Assembly: GCA_018267285.1 (NCBI GenBank) | Contig: JAFDYU010000016.1 | Span: 1 to 64,000, forward strand | DNA: 64,000 bases | From: Bacteroidota bacterium | GTDB taxonomy: Bacteria; Bacteroidota; Bacteroidia; Cytophagales; Cyclobacteriaceae | Reading direction: 5' to 3' | Part shown: piece by piece, positions 38,604 through 48,247 of the stretch | Layout: each line of letters opens with the position of its first letter | Numbering within the stretch: the first letter of the stretch is position 1 | Made by a program: the position numbers and the translations under genes | Notes under the pieces: generated by a model | Database searches by the model: none | What the model was told of the DNA's origin: nothing | The model's input: only the letters and a program-made list of their open reading frames with translations

Positions 38604-39959
38604 CTAAATGATTTCAAAATATCGTTTCAACTCCCAGTCGGTAACGGGTTTGAGGTGTTGCCGCCATTCCCACTCGCGGGTTTGAACAAAATGGTCAATA
38701 AATTTTTCACCGAGAATTTCTTTTGCAACAACTGATTTTTTCATGGAAAGCGTAGCCTCGTACAAGGTGGTGGGCAAAGTGCCGTGTGTAAAATCTTTAT
38801 AGCCATTTCCGGTGGTTGCCGATTGAAGCTTCAGTTTCTTTTTAATGCCGTACAACCCGGAAGCAAGTGCAGCTCCCATGGCCAAATAAGGATTTACATC
38901 CGAGCCAACCACACGTGTTTCAAGTCGTGTAGATTTTGCGCTGGTGTTCAACACCCGCAATGCAACGGTTCTGTTGTCTATCCCCCACGTTAGTGTGGTG
39001 GGTGCCCAAGCACCTTCTACCAATCGCTTGTAACTGTTTACCGTTGGCGCATACAGAGGCAAGATGTGTGGCAGACAAAACAACTGCCCGGCAACATATT
39101 GTTTCATCACATCGCTCATTTTGTTTTTGTCTCTGTCGCTGTGAAAAACATTTTTCTTAACCGACTTATCCCACAAACTTTGATGCACATGGCCACCGCA
39201 GCCCGGCAGTGTTTCGCTGATCTTTGCCATAAACGTGGCAATTATGTTGTGCCGATAGGCAATCTCTTTCACTGCAGTTTTAAAAAGTACAGCACGATCG
39301 GCTGCTTCTAAAATTTCAGCGTGCACAATCGCGGCTTCCAAAACACCGGGGCCGGTTTCGGTATGCAAACCTTCGAGGGGCACATTGAATTTCTTCAACA
39401 AATCGAATAAATCCGAAAAGAATGGATTTTGGAGCGAGCTCCTTAAAATAGAATAACCAAACATGCCCGGACTTATCGGATCGAGATTCTGATACTTTTT
39501 ATGGCGTGCGCTTTGTGGTGTTTCGGCAAAGTTGAACCATTCAAATTCTTGCGAAAACATGGGAGTGAAGCCCGCTCGCTCGGCATCGGCCAAAACTTTT
39601 TTCAGTAACTGCCTTGGGCAAACGTGCAAGGGCTTTCCCGGCTCATCGAGGAGTTCTCCCAAAAAGAACGGCAAATTGTTTTCCCAAGGAATTTTTCTAA
39701 ACGTGTTTAGGTCAAGACGGGCTTGTGCATCGGGGTAACCGGAATGCCAACCTGTGTAACTCGTATTGTCGTAAGCTGCATCGGCACAGTCCCAGCCGAA
39801 AATCACATCGCAAAAGGAAGTATTGTGCTCAACTGCCGATAAAAATTTTTCTGCCGAAATATATTTTCCGCGAAGGATGCCATCAATATCGGTATAGGCA
39901 ATCTTTACTTTGCCTGCCGGATGTTTTTTTACATACTCAATGATGGAACGGGATGGCAT
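38604..39959 (-). CDS. Glutamine-synthetase-family gamma-glutamyl ligase
   Basis: A 451-residue ligase joining glutamate to an amine with ATP. Catalytic-domain motifs are HTETGPGVLEAAI, GCGGHVHQSLW and NSYKRLVEGAWAPTTLTWGIDNRTVALR, the PuuA/GlnA3/GlnA4 type rather than the ammonia-specific GlnA, and no adenylylation-loop tyrosine pattern is evident. It is transcribed after the ethanolamine-type permease (24-base gap) and before a small protein. The likely substrate is therefore ethanolamine, or a polyamine or other amine; substrate is inferred from context. The hydrolase and two dehydrogenases that would finish the route lie at 18738-21928. Confidence 0.88.
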   Translation of the reverse strand: MPSRSIIEYVKKHPAGKVKIAYTDIDGILRGKYISAEKFLSAVEHNTSFCDVIFGWDCADAAYDNTSYTGWHSGYPDAQARLDLNTFRKIPWENNLPFFLGELLDEPGKPLHVCPRQLLKKVLADAERAGFTPMFSQEFEWFNFAETPQSARHKKYQNLDPISPGMFGYSILRSSLQNPFFSDLFDLLKKFNVPLEGLHTETGPGVLEAAIVHAEILEAADRAVLFKTAVKEIAYRHNIIATFMAKISETLPGCGGHVHQSLWDKSVKKNVFHSDRDKNKMSDVMKQYVAGQLFCLPHILPLYAPTVNSYKRLVEGAWAPTTLTWGIDNRTVALRVLNTSAKSTRLETRVVGSDVNPYLAMGAALASGLYGIKKKLKLQSATTGNGYKDFTHGTLPTTLYEATLSMKKSVVAKEILGEKFIDHFVQTREWEWRQHLKPVTDWELKRYFEII

Positions 39960-39983
39960 ATTCTTCGGGTTATGATTTACAAG

Positions 39984-41288
39984 TTACAAATTACGGTGGA
40001 TGATTTTATACAACGCAAAACTTCCTCCCAAAATCAAAAAGTAAATCAACGCCAGTTGGTTATTATAGTATGACATAGCCACTAACGAAACCAATGCAAT
40101 GACTAAAGCGATAATTGGAAATACCGGATACAACGGAACACGAAACGGACGGGGAAGCCCAGGCTCTTTCTTTCGTAATTTTAATAATGAGACCATTGAT
40201 ATGATGTAGAGCGTGAGTGCACCAAATACTGAGATCGTGATGATCTCACCTGTTTTTCCGGTAAGCAATGCAGCGATGCCGAAAATCATATTCGCAAAAA
40301 GTGCGTTGGCAGGAGTTTGGAAACGCGAATGAATTTTTCCGAGAAACGCAGGGCCATACTTATTTTTACCAAATTCCATAGTAGATCTCCCCGCGGCCAA
40401 CATCAATCCATGAAACGATGCGATCAGGCCTAGCAACCCAACCATTACCAACGCTTTGTACTGCCACTGACTTTCGTTAACAATATGTGCCATCGCCAGG
40501 GGGAGTGGCGAATCGGATGTTGTGCCATCGGCTTTAAATACGATGGCTTCCCAGCCTGCAATTCCGATGGAACTTGAAAAGGTGAGCAAACACAAAATTA
40601 CCAACGTAGTTATGGCTGAACCAAACCCAAGCATAATGGTACGTTTGGGGTTAATGGCTTCCTCAGCAAGATTGGCCACGCCTTCAATTCCAAGAAAAAA
40701 CCAAATGGCAAAAGGTATGGCCGCAAAAACTCCATTCCATCCAAAAGGAAAAGTATTTTGCCTGAGATGGCTCACATCAAAATGTTGAAACGAAACAACA
40801 GAAAAAAATAAAATTCCAAAAACAGCCAACGCGGTCACCACCAGTTCAAGCGATGCCGCAAGTTGCACTCCGATTACGTTGATAGAAAAAAAAATAAGAT
40901 AGGCAACGATAGCTATGAAAATTACAGAAAGCGAAGGAAAGAAGATATTGAAATACGTGCCGATGGCAAAGGCAATTGCCGGGGGGGCAAAAATAAATTC
41001 TATACTCTGTGCCATGCCGGTAATAAACCCGATGTCATTACCAAGTGCACGTTTGGCATAATCAAACGCGCCACCCGATTTCGGAATAGCGCAAGCCAGT
41101 TCTGTGTAGCTGAATGTAAAGGTTATGTATAGAATGATGATAAAAAAAAGAGCGATGCCCATGCCGAGCGTACCGCCTTTTTCAAGTCCTAAATTCCATC
41201 CAAAATAATTTCCGGAGATGACATAGCCCACACCCAATCCCCAAACCATAAGCGGTGAAAGTGTGCGCTTGAGTTCTGACTTGGCCAT
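39984..41288 (-). CDS. APC-superfamily permease, ethanolamine type
   Basis: A 434-residue transporter with about 12 membrane helices. VWGLGVGYVISGNYFGWNLG, then FSYTELACAIPKSGGAFDYA and MAQSIEFIFAPPAIAFAIG, are segments I associate with the ethanolamine permease group of the APC superfamily. The ATG at 41288 (MAKSELKRTLS) is chosen; the open frame runs into the upstream permease gene. Direct neighbour of the gamma-glutamyl ligase. Other small amines cannot be excluded. Confidence 0.83.
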   Translation of the reverse strand: MAKSELKRTLSPLMVWGLGVGYVISGNYFGWNLGLEKGGTLGMGIALFFIIILYITFTFSYTELACAIPKSGGAFDYAKRALGNDIGFITGMAQSIEFIFAPPAIAFAIGTYFNIFFPSLSVIFIAIVAYLIFFSINVIGVQLAASLELVVTALAVFGILFFSVVSFQHFDVSHLRQNTFPFGWNGVFAAIPFAIWFFLGIEGVANLAEEAINPKRTIMLGFGSAITTLVILCLLTFSSSIGIAGWEAIVFKADGTTSDSPLPLAMAHIVNESQWQYKALVMVGLLGLIASFHGLMLAAGRSTMEFGKNKYGPAFLGKIHSRFQTPANALFANMIFGIAALLTGKTGEIITISVFGALTLYIISMVSLLKLRKKEPGLPRPFRVPLYPVFPIIALVIALVSLVAMSYYNNQLALIYFLILGGSFALYKIIHRNL

Positions 41289-41307
41289 GTCTTTAACAGA
41301 ATAACTT

Positions 41308-42723
41308 TTAATTTTTAACTTCTCGATTCCAATAAAAATAGAACGGAATTCCTGTTGTGATGAGTACAAGGCCCATGGTGGCCTCGCGCGGTTTGCTCAT
41401 AAACGTGATCACGAGTAGCGCAACGCAAAACAACACAAAAATAGCGGGCACAACCGGGTAGCCCCAGGCTTTGTACGGCCGTGGGGTATCGGGCATTTTA
41501 ATTCTTAAAATAAAAACACCAAGTGCCGTGGCTCCGTAAAAAATAAACGAGCCGAAGATCATCATGTCGGTGAGTTGTTCAAAACTCCCGCTGATCACCA
41601 GGAGGCTTACAATCACAGCCTGAAATACAAAAGCTTTTGATGGCGTGTTGTATTTAGGATGTATCTCCGAAGCACTCTTAAAAAACAATCCTTCGTTGGC
41701 CATGGCAAAATACAGCCGAGGTGCAGCAAGTACGGTAGTATTGGTAGCGCCCAGGGTAGTCAATAATATTAATAACGACATAAAGAGTGCCCCCCCATTT
41801 CCAAACATGTATTCCATCACCGCCACAGCCGCAATGGTGTTACTTGATTTTGATCCAGCAATCAGCTCGTCAATCGGCATCACGTAGAGGTACGTGAAGT
41901 TAATCCCCAGATAAACCACCATAACAATTAGAATACCGAAGATTAACCCTAAGGGCAAATTGCGTTGAGGATTTTTTATTTCGCCCCCCAAATACCCGAT
42001 GGTGCTCCAGCCTTCGTACGCCCAGAAGGCTCCCAGCAAAGCGGCAAAAAGATTTTTTATGAAAACCGAATCGAACCACGAATAGGAAACATAGTTCGAG
42101 GCTTGGGTGGTAATGTTATGGAGACTTCCGGTGTCCGAGAAAAAACCCAGAACAATAATCATCGCGATGGTACCGATTACAACATAAAGTACCCATTTAC
42201 TGAAATTCCCTCCTGATTTTAACCCTATAAAATTGATGTACGTAAGAACAACAATGAGCACTATGGTAAAAACTTTTACGCCAAAGTTGTCGAACGGAGT
42301 TAAAAAACCGAACACGGTAATTGACGACCACGCTGCAGGCAATGTGGGCAGGGGCACCAACGAATGAAAGGATTGTGCAAACACATAGGCAATGGAAGCG
42401 ATGGAGGCCGAGCGAATGGCTGTGAAGTTGGCCCAGCCGTACAAAAATGCAAAGAAGCGATTGTAAATTTTTTTATAGTACACAAACTCCGCGCCCGAGT
42501 CGGCCAACATGCTGGCAATTTCTGCGTTACTCAGCGCTCCGAACAACGAGAGTACGCCACCCAACGCCCACGCCAGCAATACAAGCCCAGGTGACTGAAG
42601 AGATTCGGCCATGGGTGCTACTTTTTTGTACACACCCGAGCCGATCACCGAACTGGCCACTAAAAAAATGACAGAAAATAAACCGAGTGAACGAACGAGG
42701 TGGCCTTGCGGATTGGATTTCAA
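41308..42723 (-). CDS. APC-superfamily amino acid permease
   Basis: A 471-residue transporter with about 12 helices, of the LAT/SteT-like group: VASSVIGSGVYKKVAP in helix 1, GALSNAEIASMLADSGAEFVYY, and WAYEGWSTIGYLGGEIKNPQRNLP. Substrate likely a neutral amino acid; not determinable. It starts the likely transcription unit permease-permease-ligase, with a 19-base gap to the next gene. Confidence 0.85.
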   Translation of the reverse strand: MKSNPQGHLVRSLGLFSVIFLVASSVIGSGVYKKVAPMAESLQSPGLVLLAWALGGVLSLFGALSNAEIASMLADSGAEFVYYKKIYNRFFAFLYGWANFTAIRSASIASIAYVFAQSFHSLVPLPTLPAAWSSITVFGFLTPFDNFGVKVFTIVLIVVLTYINFIGLKSGGNFSKWVLYVVIGTIAMIIVLGFFSDTGSLHNITTQASNYVSYSWFDSVFIKNLFAALLGAFWAYEGWSTIGYLGGEIKNPQRNLPLGLIFGILIVMVVYLGINFTYLYVMPIDELIAGSKSSNTIAAVAVMEYMFGNGGALFMSLLILLTTLGATNTTVLAAPRLYFAMANEGLFFKSASEIHPKYNTPSKAFVFQAVIVSLLVISGSFEQLTDMMIFGSFIFYGATALGVFILRIKMPDTPRPYKAWGYPVVPAIFVLFCVALLVITFMSKPREATMGLVLITTGIPFYFYWNREVKN

Positions 42724-42760
42724 AGTCTACAATTTTGAACTCAAGATAACGAGATAAAAT

Positions 42761-43672
42761 TCAATACCCCCACTTTTTCATCACCTCAAAATCTTTTTGT
42801 GCACACCGTACGGGATCAATACCCTGGTAGGCTTCTTGCTCAACAATAAAAACCTGCGTAGCGGTTGAGTGCGCGAGCACTTCTTTTATTTGGGCGATGC
42901 CCGTTCCTAAAATGGTACTCTCGTATTTCTCGCTGCTGTCGGCAACTTCAATTTCATCTTTTACGTGAAGCAACTCAAACCGATCGGGATATTTATTTAT
43001 TACCTCTATGGCGTTTGTACCTCCGTTAAAAAGATTGCCCGTATCTAATTGTTGTACTACCAGATTTCGATCGGTGTTTTCAAGAATCAATTCGTATAAT
43101 CTTTTTGTTCCGATTTTCCGGCTGAACTCAAAATCGTGGTTGTGGTAACCGAATTTCATACCGGCTTTTTTACAGAGTTCACCGCTTTTGTTAAACACCT
43201 CAAACAAATGCCTCAACGAATCTTCGGTTGGAAAATCGTTGGCATTAAAAGAAGGGCTCACCACATAGTGCTGCCCAACCTCGGCCGCATCGTCAACCAA
43301 CTTTTTCCATACATCGGTAAAATCTTTTTTCGATTCATTCCAGTGTACTTTTAAGTCAAGCCCGGTGTGGCCGCTCGGCATTTTTAAATCCAGATCGGCT
43401 AATATTTCTTTGAATTCTTTGGCAGTATATCCATAGAATTTTTGGTTTACATAATTGGCGTGCTCCACATTTTTATAACCGATGGCCGCCACTTGTTTTA
43501 AGGTGTCCAGCGGGTTGTTGCGCATGGCATCGCGCACGGTATAAAGTTGTAACGCCAATGTCTTAGGTTTAGCCAATGAAAACAGAGGGTTGCTGGCGAG
43601 AGAAAGAGTGGCCAACGTTATCCCCGATTTTTTAAGAAACGAACGCCTGGAGTGTATCATCTTTGAAGCCAT
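42761..43672 (-). CDS. Exported sugar phosphate isomerase/epimerase-like TIM barrel
   Basis: A 303-residue xylose-isomerase-like (AP endonuclease 2 fold) protein. The N-terminus SRRSFLKKSGITLATLSLAS is a twin-arginine signal. LALQLYTVRDAMRNNPLDTLKQVA opens the barrel, and GYHNHDFEF and QLDTGNLFNGG carry the expected metal ligands. Likely acts on a sugar in the periplasm; substrate unknown. A start four codons later (43660) is equally possible. Confidence 0.82.
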   Translation of the reverse strand: MASKMIHSRRSFLKKSGITLATLSLASNPLFSLAKPKTLALQLYTVRDAMRNNPLDTLKQVAAIGYKNVEHANYVNQKFYGYTAKEFKEILADLDLKMPSGHTGLDLKVHWNESKKDFTDVWKKLVDDAAEVGQHYVVSPSFNANDFPTEDSLRHLFEVFNKSGELCKKAGMKFGYHNHDFEFSRKIGTKRLYELILENTDRNLVVQQLDTGNLFNGGTNAIEVINKYPDRFELLHVKDEIEVADSSEKYESTILGTGIAQIKEVLAHSTATQVFIVEQEAYQGIDPVRCAQKDFEVMKKWGY

Positions 43673-43768
43673 TGATTTGGGCGAAAAGATACTTTTTTCA
43701 ACCGAATTAATATGAAAATAATTCGATAAAGGATTGTGAATCCATGCCCCATGCCATCGACTTGCCAG

Positions 43769-44821
43769 TTAATTTTTCAATGAACCCATATCCACTACAA
43801 ACCGGTATTTCACATCTCCTTTTTGGAGACGGTCAAATGCTTCGTTGATTTGATTTACACGAATGAGTTCGATGTCTGCTGTAATGCGGTGTACTGCACA
43901 AAAGTCTAACACTTCCTGTGTTTCACGAATGCCACCAATGTTGGAACCCGAAAAACTTTTTCGGCCGTGCACCACATTGAATGCACCAACGGGTAAGGGA
44001 TCAACGGGCAAACCCACCAACACCAACGAACCGTCCACTTTCAGAATTCTCAGGTAGTCGTTTACATTGTGCTTAGCCGAGACAGTATCTAAAATCATAT
44101 CAAATTTTGATTGGGCTTTCATTTGTTGCTTGTCGGTAGAAAGTACCACCTCATCAGCACCCAAACGTTTGGCATCATCCGCTTTTGAATTGGATGTTGT
44201 AAATACGGTAACATAAGCACGCATTGCTTTTGCTATTTTGATGGCTATATGTCCGAGGCCGCCAATGCCAATGATTCCTACTTTTTTTCCTGGCCCAACC
44301 TTCCAGTGTTTGAATGGCGAATAAACCGTAATACCGGCACAAAGTATGGGCGCGGCACTTGCCAGGTCTAATGTTTCTGGAATGTGCACGCCATAATTTT
44401 TATCCACCACAATAGTTTCGGAAAAACCTCCGTAGGTAACACCGCCAGAAATTTTATCAGGCGAATTAAATACAATAGTATTTCCGTTTTCGCAAAATTG
44501 CTCTTCACCTGCTTTGCAATAATCACATTCGTGGCAGCTATCAACAATACAACCTACACCCGCTAAATCACCAACTTTGAAATTTTTTACTTGGTTACCA
44601 ACTGCAGTAACCCTGCCTACAATTTCATGTCCGGGAACAATCGGGTACTTTGTTCCGCCCCATTCGTCTCGTACAGCATGCAAATCGGAATGGCAGATAC
44701 CGCAGTACAAAATTTCAATTTGTATATCGTGGGGCGTAACGCTTCTGCGTTGAATATTCAAATGCTTTAGTGGCGCTTCGGCTGCGTCTGTGCCAAATGC
44801 TTTGATGTTAGGCGTATTCAT
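43769..44821 (-). CDS. Zinc-dependent NAD(P) alcohol dehydrogenase (cinnamyl/YahK type)
   Basis: A 350-residue MDR enzyme. Catalytic zinc: Cys in GICHSDLH and GHE in VPGHEIVG; structural zinc: CHECDYCKAGEEQFC; cofactor: GIGGLGHIAIKIAKA. It resembles E. coli YahK and reduces a broad range of aldehydes with NADPH. It lies 9 bases after a cupin lipoprotein gene in an accessory redox cluster. Confidence 0.92.
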   Translation of the reverse strand: MNTPNIKAFGTDAAEAPLKHLNIQRRSVTPHDIQIEILYCGICHSDLHAVRDEWGGTKYPIVPGHEIVGRVTAVGNQVKNFKVGDLAGVGCIVDSCHECDYCKAGEEQFCENGNTIVFNSPDKISGGVTYGGFSETIVVDKNYGVHIPETLDLASAAPILCAGITVYSPFKHWKVGPGKKVGIIGIGGLGHIAIKIAKAMRAYVTVFTTSNSKADDAKRLGADEVVLSTDKQQMKAQSKFDMILDTVSAKHNVNDYLRILKVDGSLVLVGLPVDPLPVGAFNVVHGRKSFSGSNIGGIRETQEVLDFCAVHRITADIELIRVNQINEAFDRLQKGDVKYRFVVDMGSLKN

Positions 44822-44830
44822 TTTATCAAT

Positions 44831-45331
44831 TTATTTTTGATTAATAGCTGCTGCATATTCTTCATTAGAAACAGGCTCCAGCCAGGTGTTTTTATTTATT
44901 TGGGGGTTGCCAATTATGGCCAAATGCGAAAACCAACTGTCGGGTGCAGCGCCATGCCAGTGTTCTGTGTTAGGAGCAATTTCAACAACGGTACCTTCCG
45001 TCATTCGTACCGCAGCTTTTCCACGTTCCTGATAGTAACCAACCCCACCTACGCCAATCAATATTTGTCCGCTTGTATGACTATGCCAGTTGTTGCGGCA
45101 GCCCGGTTCAAAGGTTACATTCGATACGGGCACATTCAAATCTTTGTTGCTGGTGAGCGGTGCCACCCATGATTTGCCGGAGAAGTATTGGGCATACGCA
45201 GTATTAGCTTCCCCCACGGGGAAACCGCTGATTTTTGGGACTGTTGTTTTCATATTTTGATTGTTGGTACATGCTGCAAACAGAATGGTTGCCAGCAGTA
45301 AGATTAAATTATACTTCATTACTTTTTGCAT
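44831..45331 (-). CDS. Cupin-domain lipoprotein
   Basis: A 166-residue protein with a lipoprotein signal (LLATILFAA|C) and one cupin barrel: WHSHTSGQILIGVGGVGYYQE holds two His, and APNTEHWHGAAPDSWFSHLAI the later His. The barrel resembles the manganese cupins related to (R)-mandelonitrile lyase; the substrate is unknown. ATG at 45331 or 45319 are both possible; an upstream GTG is less so. Confidence 0.78.
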   Translation of the reverse strand: MQKVMKYNLILLLATILFAACTNNQNMKTTVPKISGFPVGEANTAYAQYFSGKSWVAPLTSNKDLNVPVSNVTFEPGCRNNWHSHTSGQILIGVGGVGYYQERGKAAVRMTEGTVVEIAPNTEHWHGAAPDSWFSHLAIIGNPQINKNTWLEPVSNEEYAAAINQK

Positions 45332-45396
45332 TGATGGCACGACCCGTTAAATGATTTCGATTTTGCCTTCTGGTAAAAAGTACTAGAGCTTTTTTA

Positions 45397-45837
45397 CTAC
45401 TTGTTAGGCGTAAGCAGCCGTGTAAACGACATCGAACCAAGTTTCCAGTCAGTGCCTTCTTTAACATACACTTCGGTTACCACGAACGGATTGGTTACTT
45501 CGTTGCCGCCCACTACGGCTAACAGCGTAATTCGGTTTAACAGAATGGCGGTGGAGCCAATAATATTTACCGACACATCATGAATATCTGTTTTTTTGTA
45601 ATGGATTTCTCCCGTTTTAATTACGTTGAGTTCATGCTCACGGTTCATGTTTCCGCCCATGTGAACAAAAACTGCCTTGTCGTGAAAGAGATCAGCCAGC
45701 GCATCTGTTTTTTTGTCGGCCATCCATTGCCATTTCTCTTTGGAGAGCTTGATGATCTCCTGTTCGGCAGCCGTTTGGGCAAGGGTGAATTGCACACCCA
45801 ACATCATTAGTAGTATTCCGAAAATTGCTTTTTGCAT
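45397..45837 (-). CDS. Secreted NTF2-like (DUF4440/SnoaL-type) protein
   Basis: A 146-residue protein with a signal peptide (GILLMMLGVQFTLA|Q) and an NTF2-like cone: KEKWQWMADKKTDALADLFHDKAVFVHMGG, HDVSVNIIGSTAILLNRITL, VTEVYVKEGTDWKLGSMSFTRL. Binding or enzymatic role unknown. Part of the aldo/keto reductase cluster. Confidence 0.8.
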   Translation of the reverse strand: MQKAIFGILLMMLGVQFTLAQTAAEQEIIKLSKEKWQWMADKKTDALADLFHDKAVFVHMGGNMNREHELNVIKTGEIHYKKTDIHDVSVNIIGSTAILLNRITLLAVVGGNEVTNPFVVTEVYVKEGTDWKLGSMSFTRLLTPNK

Positions 45838-45890
45838 AATCTTGTTTTTAGTGTTGATAGTGCTTCTTAATCCAGTTTCTTTTCCGTTTT

Positions 45891-46796
<906 letters not shown>

Positions 46797-46899
46797 TTAT
46801 ACATATTACGGTTTTACTTACCAATATTACGGATTGTGCTTTTTAATGAGAATTAGGGGATTTGATTGCATAAATTTGTGACAACTTAAAATTTAGGCG

Positions 46900-47464
46900 A
46901 TGGACGATATTCTCAATTTCAGCTCTATTAAAGAATACAACACCTTTAATAACAGCGAGACGCTGCATCCCTTAGTGAGCGTGGTTGATTTGCAAAAAGC
47001 CGACCCGAGAAAACTTAAAAAAATGCGTTATGGTTTTTATACCGTTTTTCTGAAACAAATTTATTGTGGCGATTTGCGTTACGGATTGGGTAATTACGAC
47101 TACGAAGAAGGCACCTTGATATTCCTTGCGCCCGGTCAGGTCATTGGCGAAAATAAAAATGAACAGTATCAGCCACAAGGCACGGCATTGGTGTTTCACC
47201 CCGATTTTATAATCGGCACATCTCTGGGAAAACATATAAGCGAGTATCATTTTTTCTCGTATGCTGCCGTATCTGGGCAGCAGTACATGAATGCGAATGA
47301 CTCCAACCCTAAAAATATGAGTTGGATGAAAGGCTTTCCACCAAAAAAGGACAGTATTCTGTCTGCTGTTGATGGCAGCTTCTTTGTTTTTCCTGCGTTG
47401 CGATGTGCAGACCGTTGGCGAACAATTAAATACTGTGATGAACAATTTTGTCTACCATTCGTAA
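46900..47464 (+). pseudogene. Broken AraC regulator joined to a serine-hydrolase remnant
   Basis: Residues 1-122 of the frame look like the sensor domain of an AraC regulator (GTLIFLAPGQVIGENKNEQY, TALVFHPDFIIGTSLGKHIS, EYHFFSY), but the DNA-binding half never follows. From about 47275 the frame changes to SWMKGFPPKKDSILS and DGSFFVFPALR, which I recognise as the N-terminal signature of Bacteroidota beta-lactamase-family serine hydrolases. At 47402-47464 a shifted frame reads DVQTVGEQLNTVMNNFVYHS and stop, perhaps that hydrolase's C-terminus. A formal frame runs on to 47616 but overlaps dps by 80 bases. Divergent from the aldo/keto reductase, whose regulator it probably was. The hydrolase assignment is from memory of the motif. 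Confidence 0.6.
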
Positions 47465-47536
47465 CTCCTTTCTCAAATTATTTTTTATTAACTTTAGAAT
47501 CAGACAAACAAAATATAATCTTTAAAAATTTATATT

Positions 47537-48016
47537 ATGGCAAAAGCAGATATTGGCCTTACGCCAAAACAAACCGAAATCATTGCGAAAATGCTCACAC
47601 CACTTTTGGCCGATGAATTTTTGCTGTATTTAAAAACAAGAAATGCCCACTGGAATATAGAGGGCCCCGACTTTCATACCGTTCATGTGTATTTTGAACA
47701 GTTATATACCGAACTCGAAGATGTAGTGGATGGAGTGGCCGAACGAATTAGAAAAATAGGCCACTACGCGCCCGCAACCATGAAAGAATATCTTCAGCTT
47801 ACACATCTTTCCGAGAAAAGAGCGGATAAAAATAACAGCCTGAGTTTTATGAAAGATTTGCTTGCCGATCATGACGCCATCATCCTATATCTGCGAGAAA
47901 GTATTGTAGGGCTTGGAAAAGAAGTGGAGCTTGCCTACGGTACAAGCGACTACCTCACCACGCTTATGGAACAACACGAAACAACAGCCTGGAAGTTACG
48001 TTCCCATTTAAAATAA
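47537..48016 (+). CDS. dps: Dps-family ferritin-like DNA-protection protein
   Basis: A 159-residue member of the Dps/mini-ferritin family, which forms dodecamers that oxidise and store iron and protect DNA in starvation or peroxide stress. The inter-subunit ferroxidase site is in NAHWNIEGPDFHTVHVYFEQLYTELEDVVDGVAERI (His, His, Asp, Glu). Start ATG at 47537. It lies downstream of the AraC remnant. Little else in the gap to the next gene. Confidence 0.92.
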   Translation: MAKADIGLTPKQTEIIAKMLTPLLADEFLLYLKTRNAHWNIEGPDFHTVHVYFEQLYTELEDVVDGVAERIRKIGHYAPATMKEYLQLTHLSEKRADKNNSLSFMKDLLADHDAIILYLRESIVGLGKEVELAYGTSDYLTTLMEQHETTAWKLRSHLK

Positions 48017-48247
48017 TGAGTGGAGTCAGGCATTTGATGAGATAGATTGGATTGTAAAAATTAGTTTCAGGAAATTTAAATAATACCCGACTGAAAACCA
48101 GTTTGTACTAGTAAAACCTCTTCCGTGATCTTGGTTAATCGCTGAATCATTTTTTGCTTTCTGTATTTTTTGTTTAACGGGGTAGCACGTAACTCAAGCG
48201 CCTCGCAGAAAACAGCGATAACTCCAACACAATTTAAAGTGTAGAAA

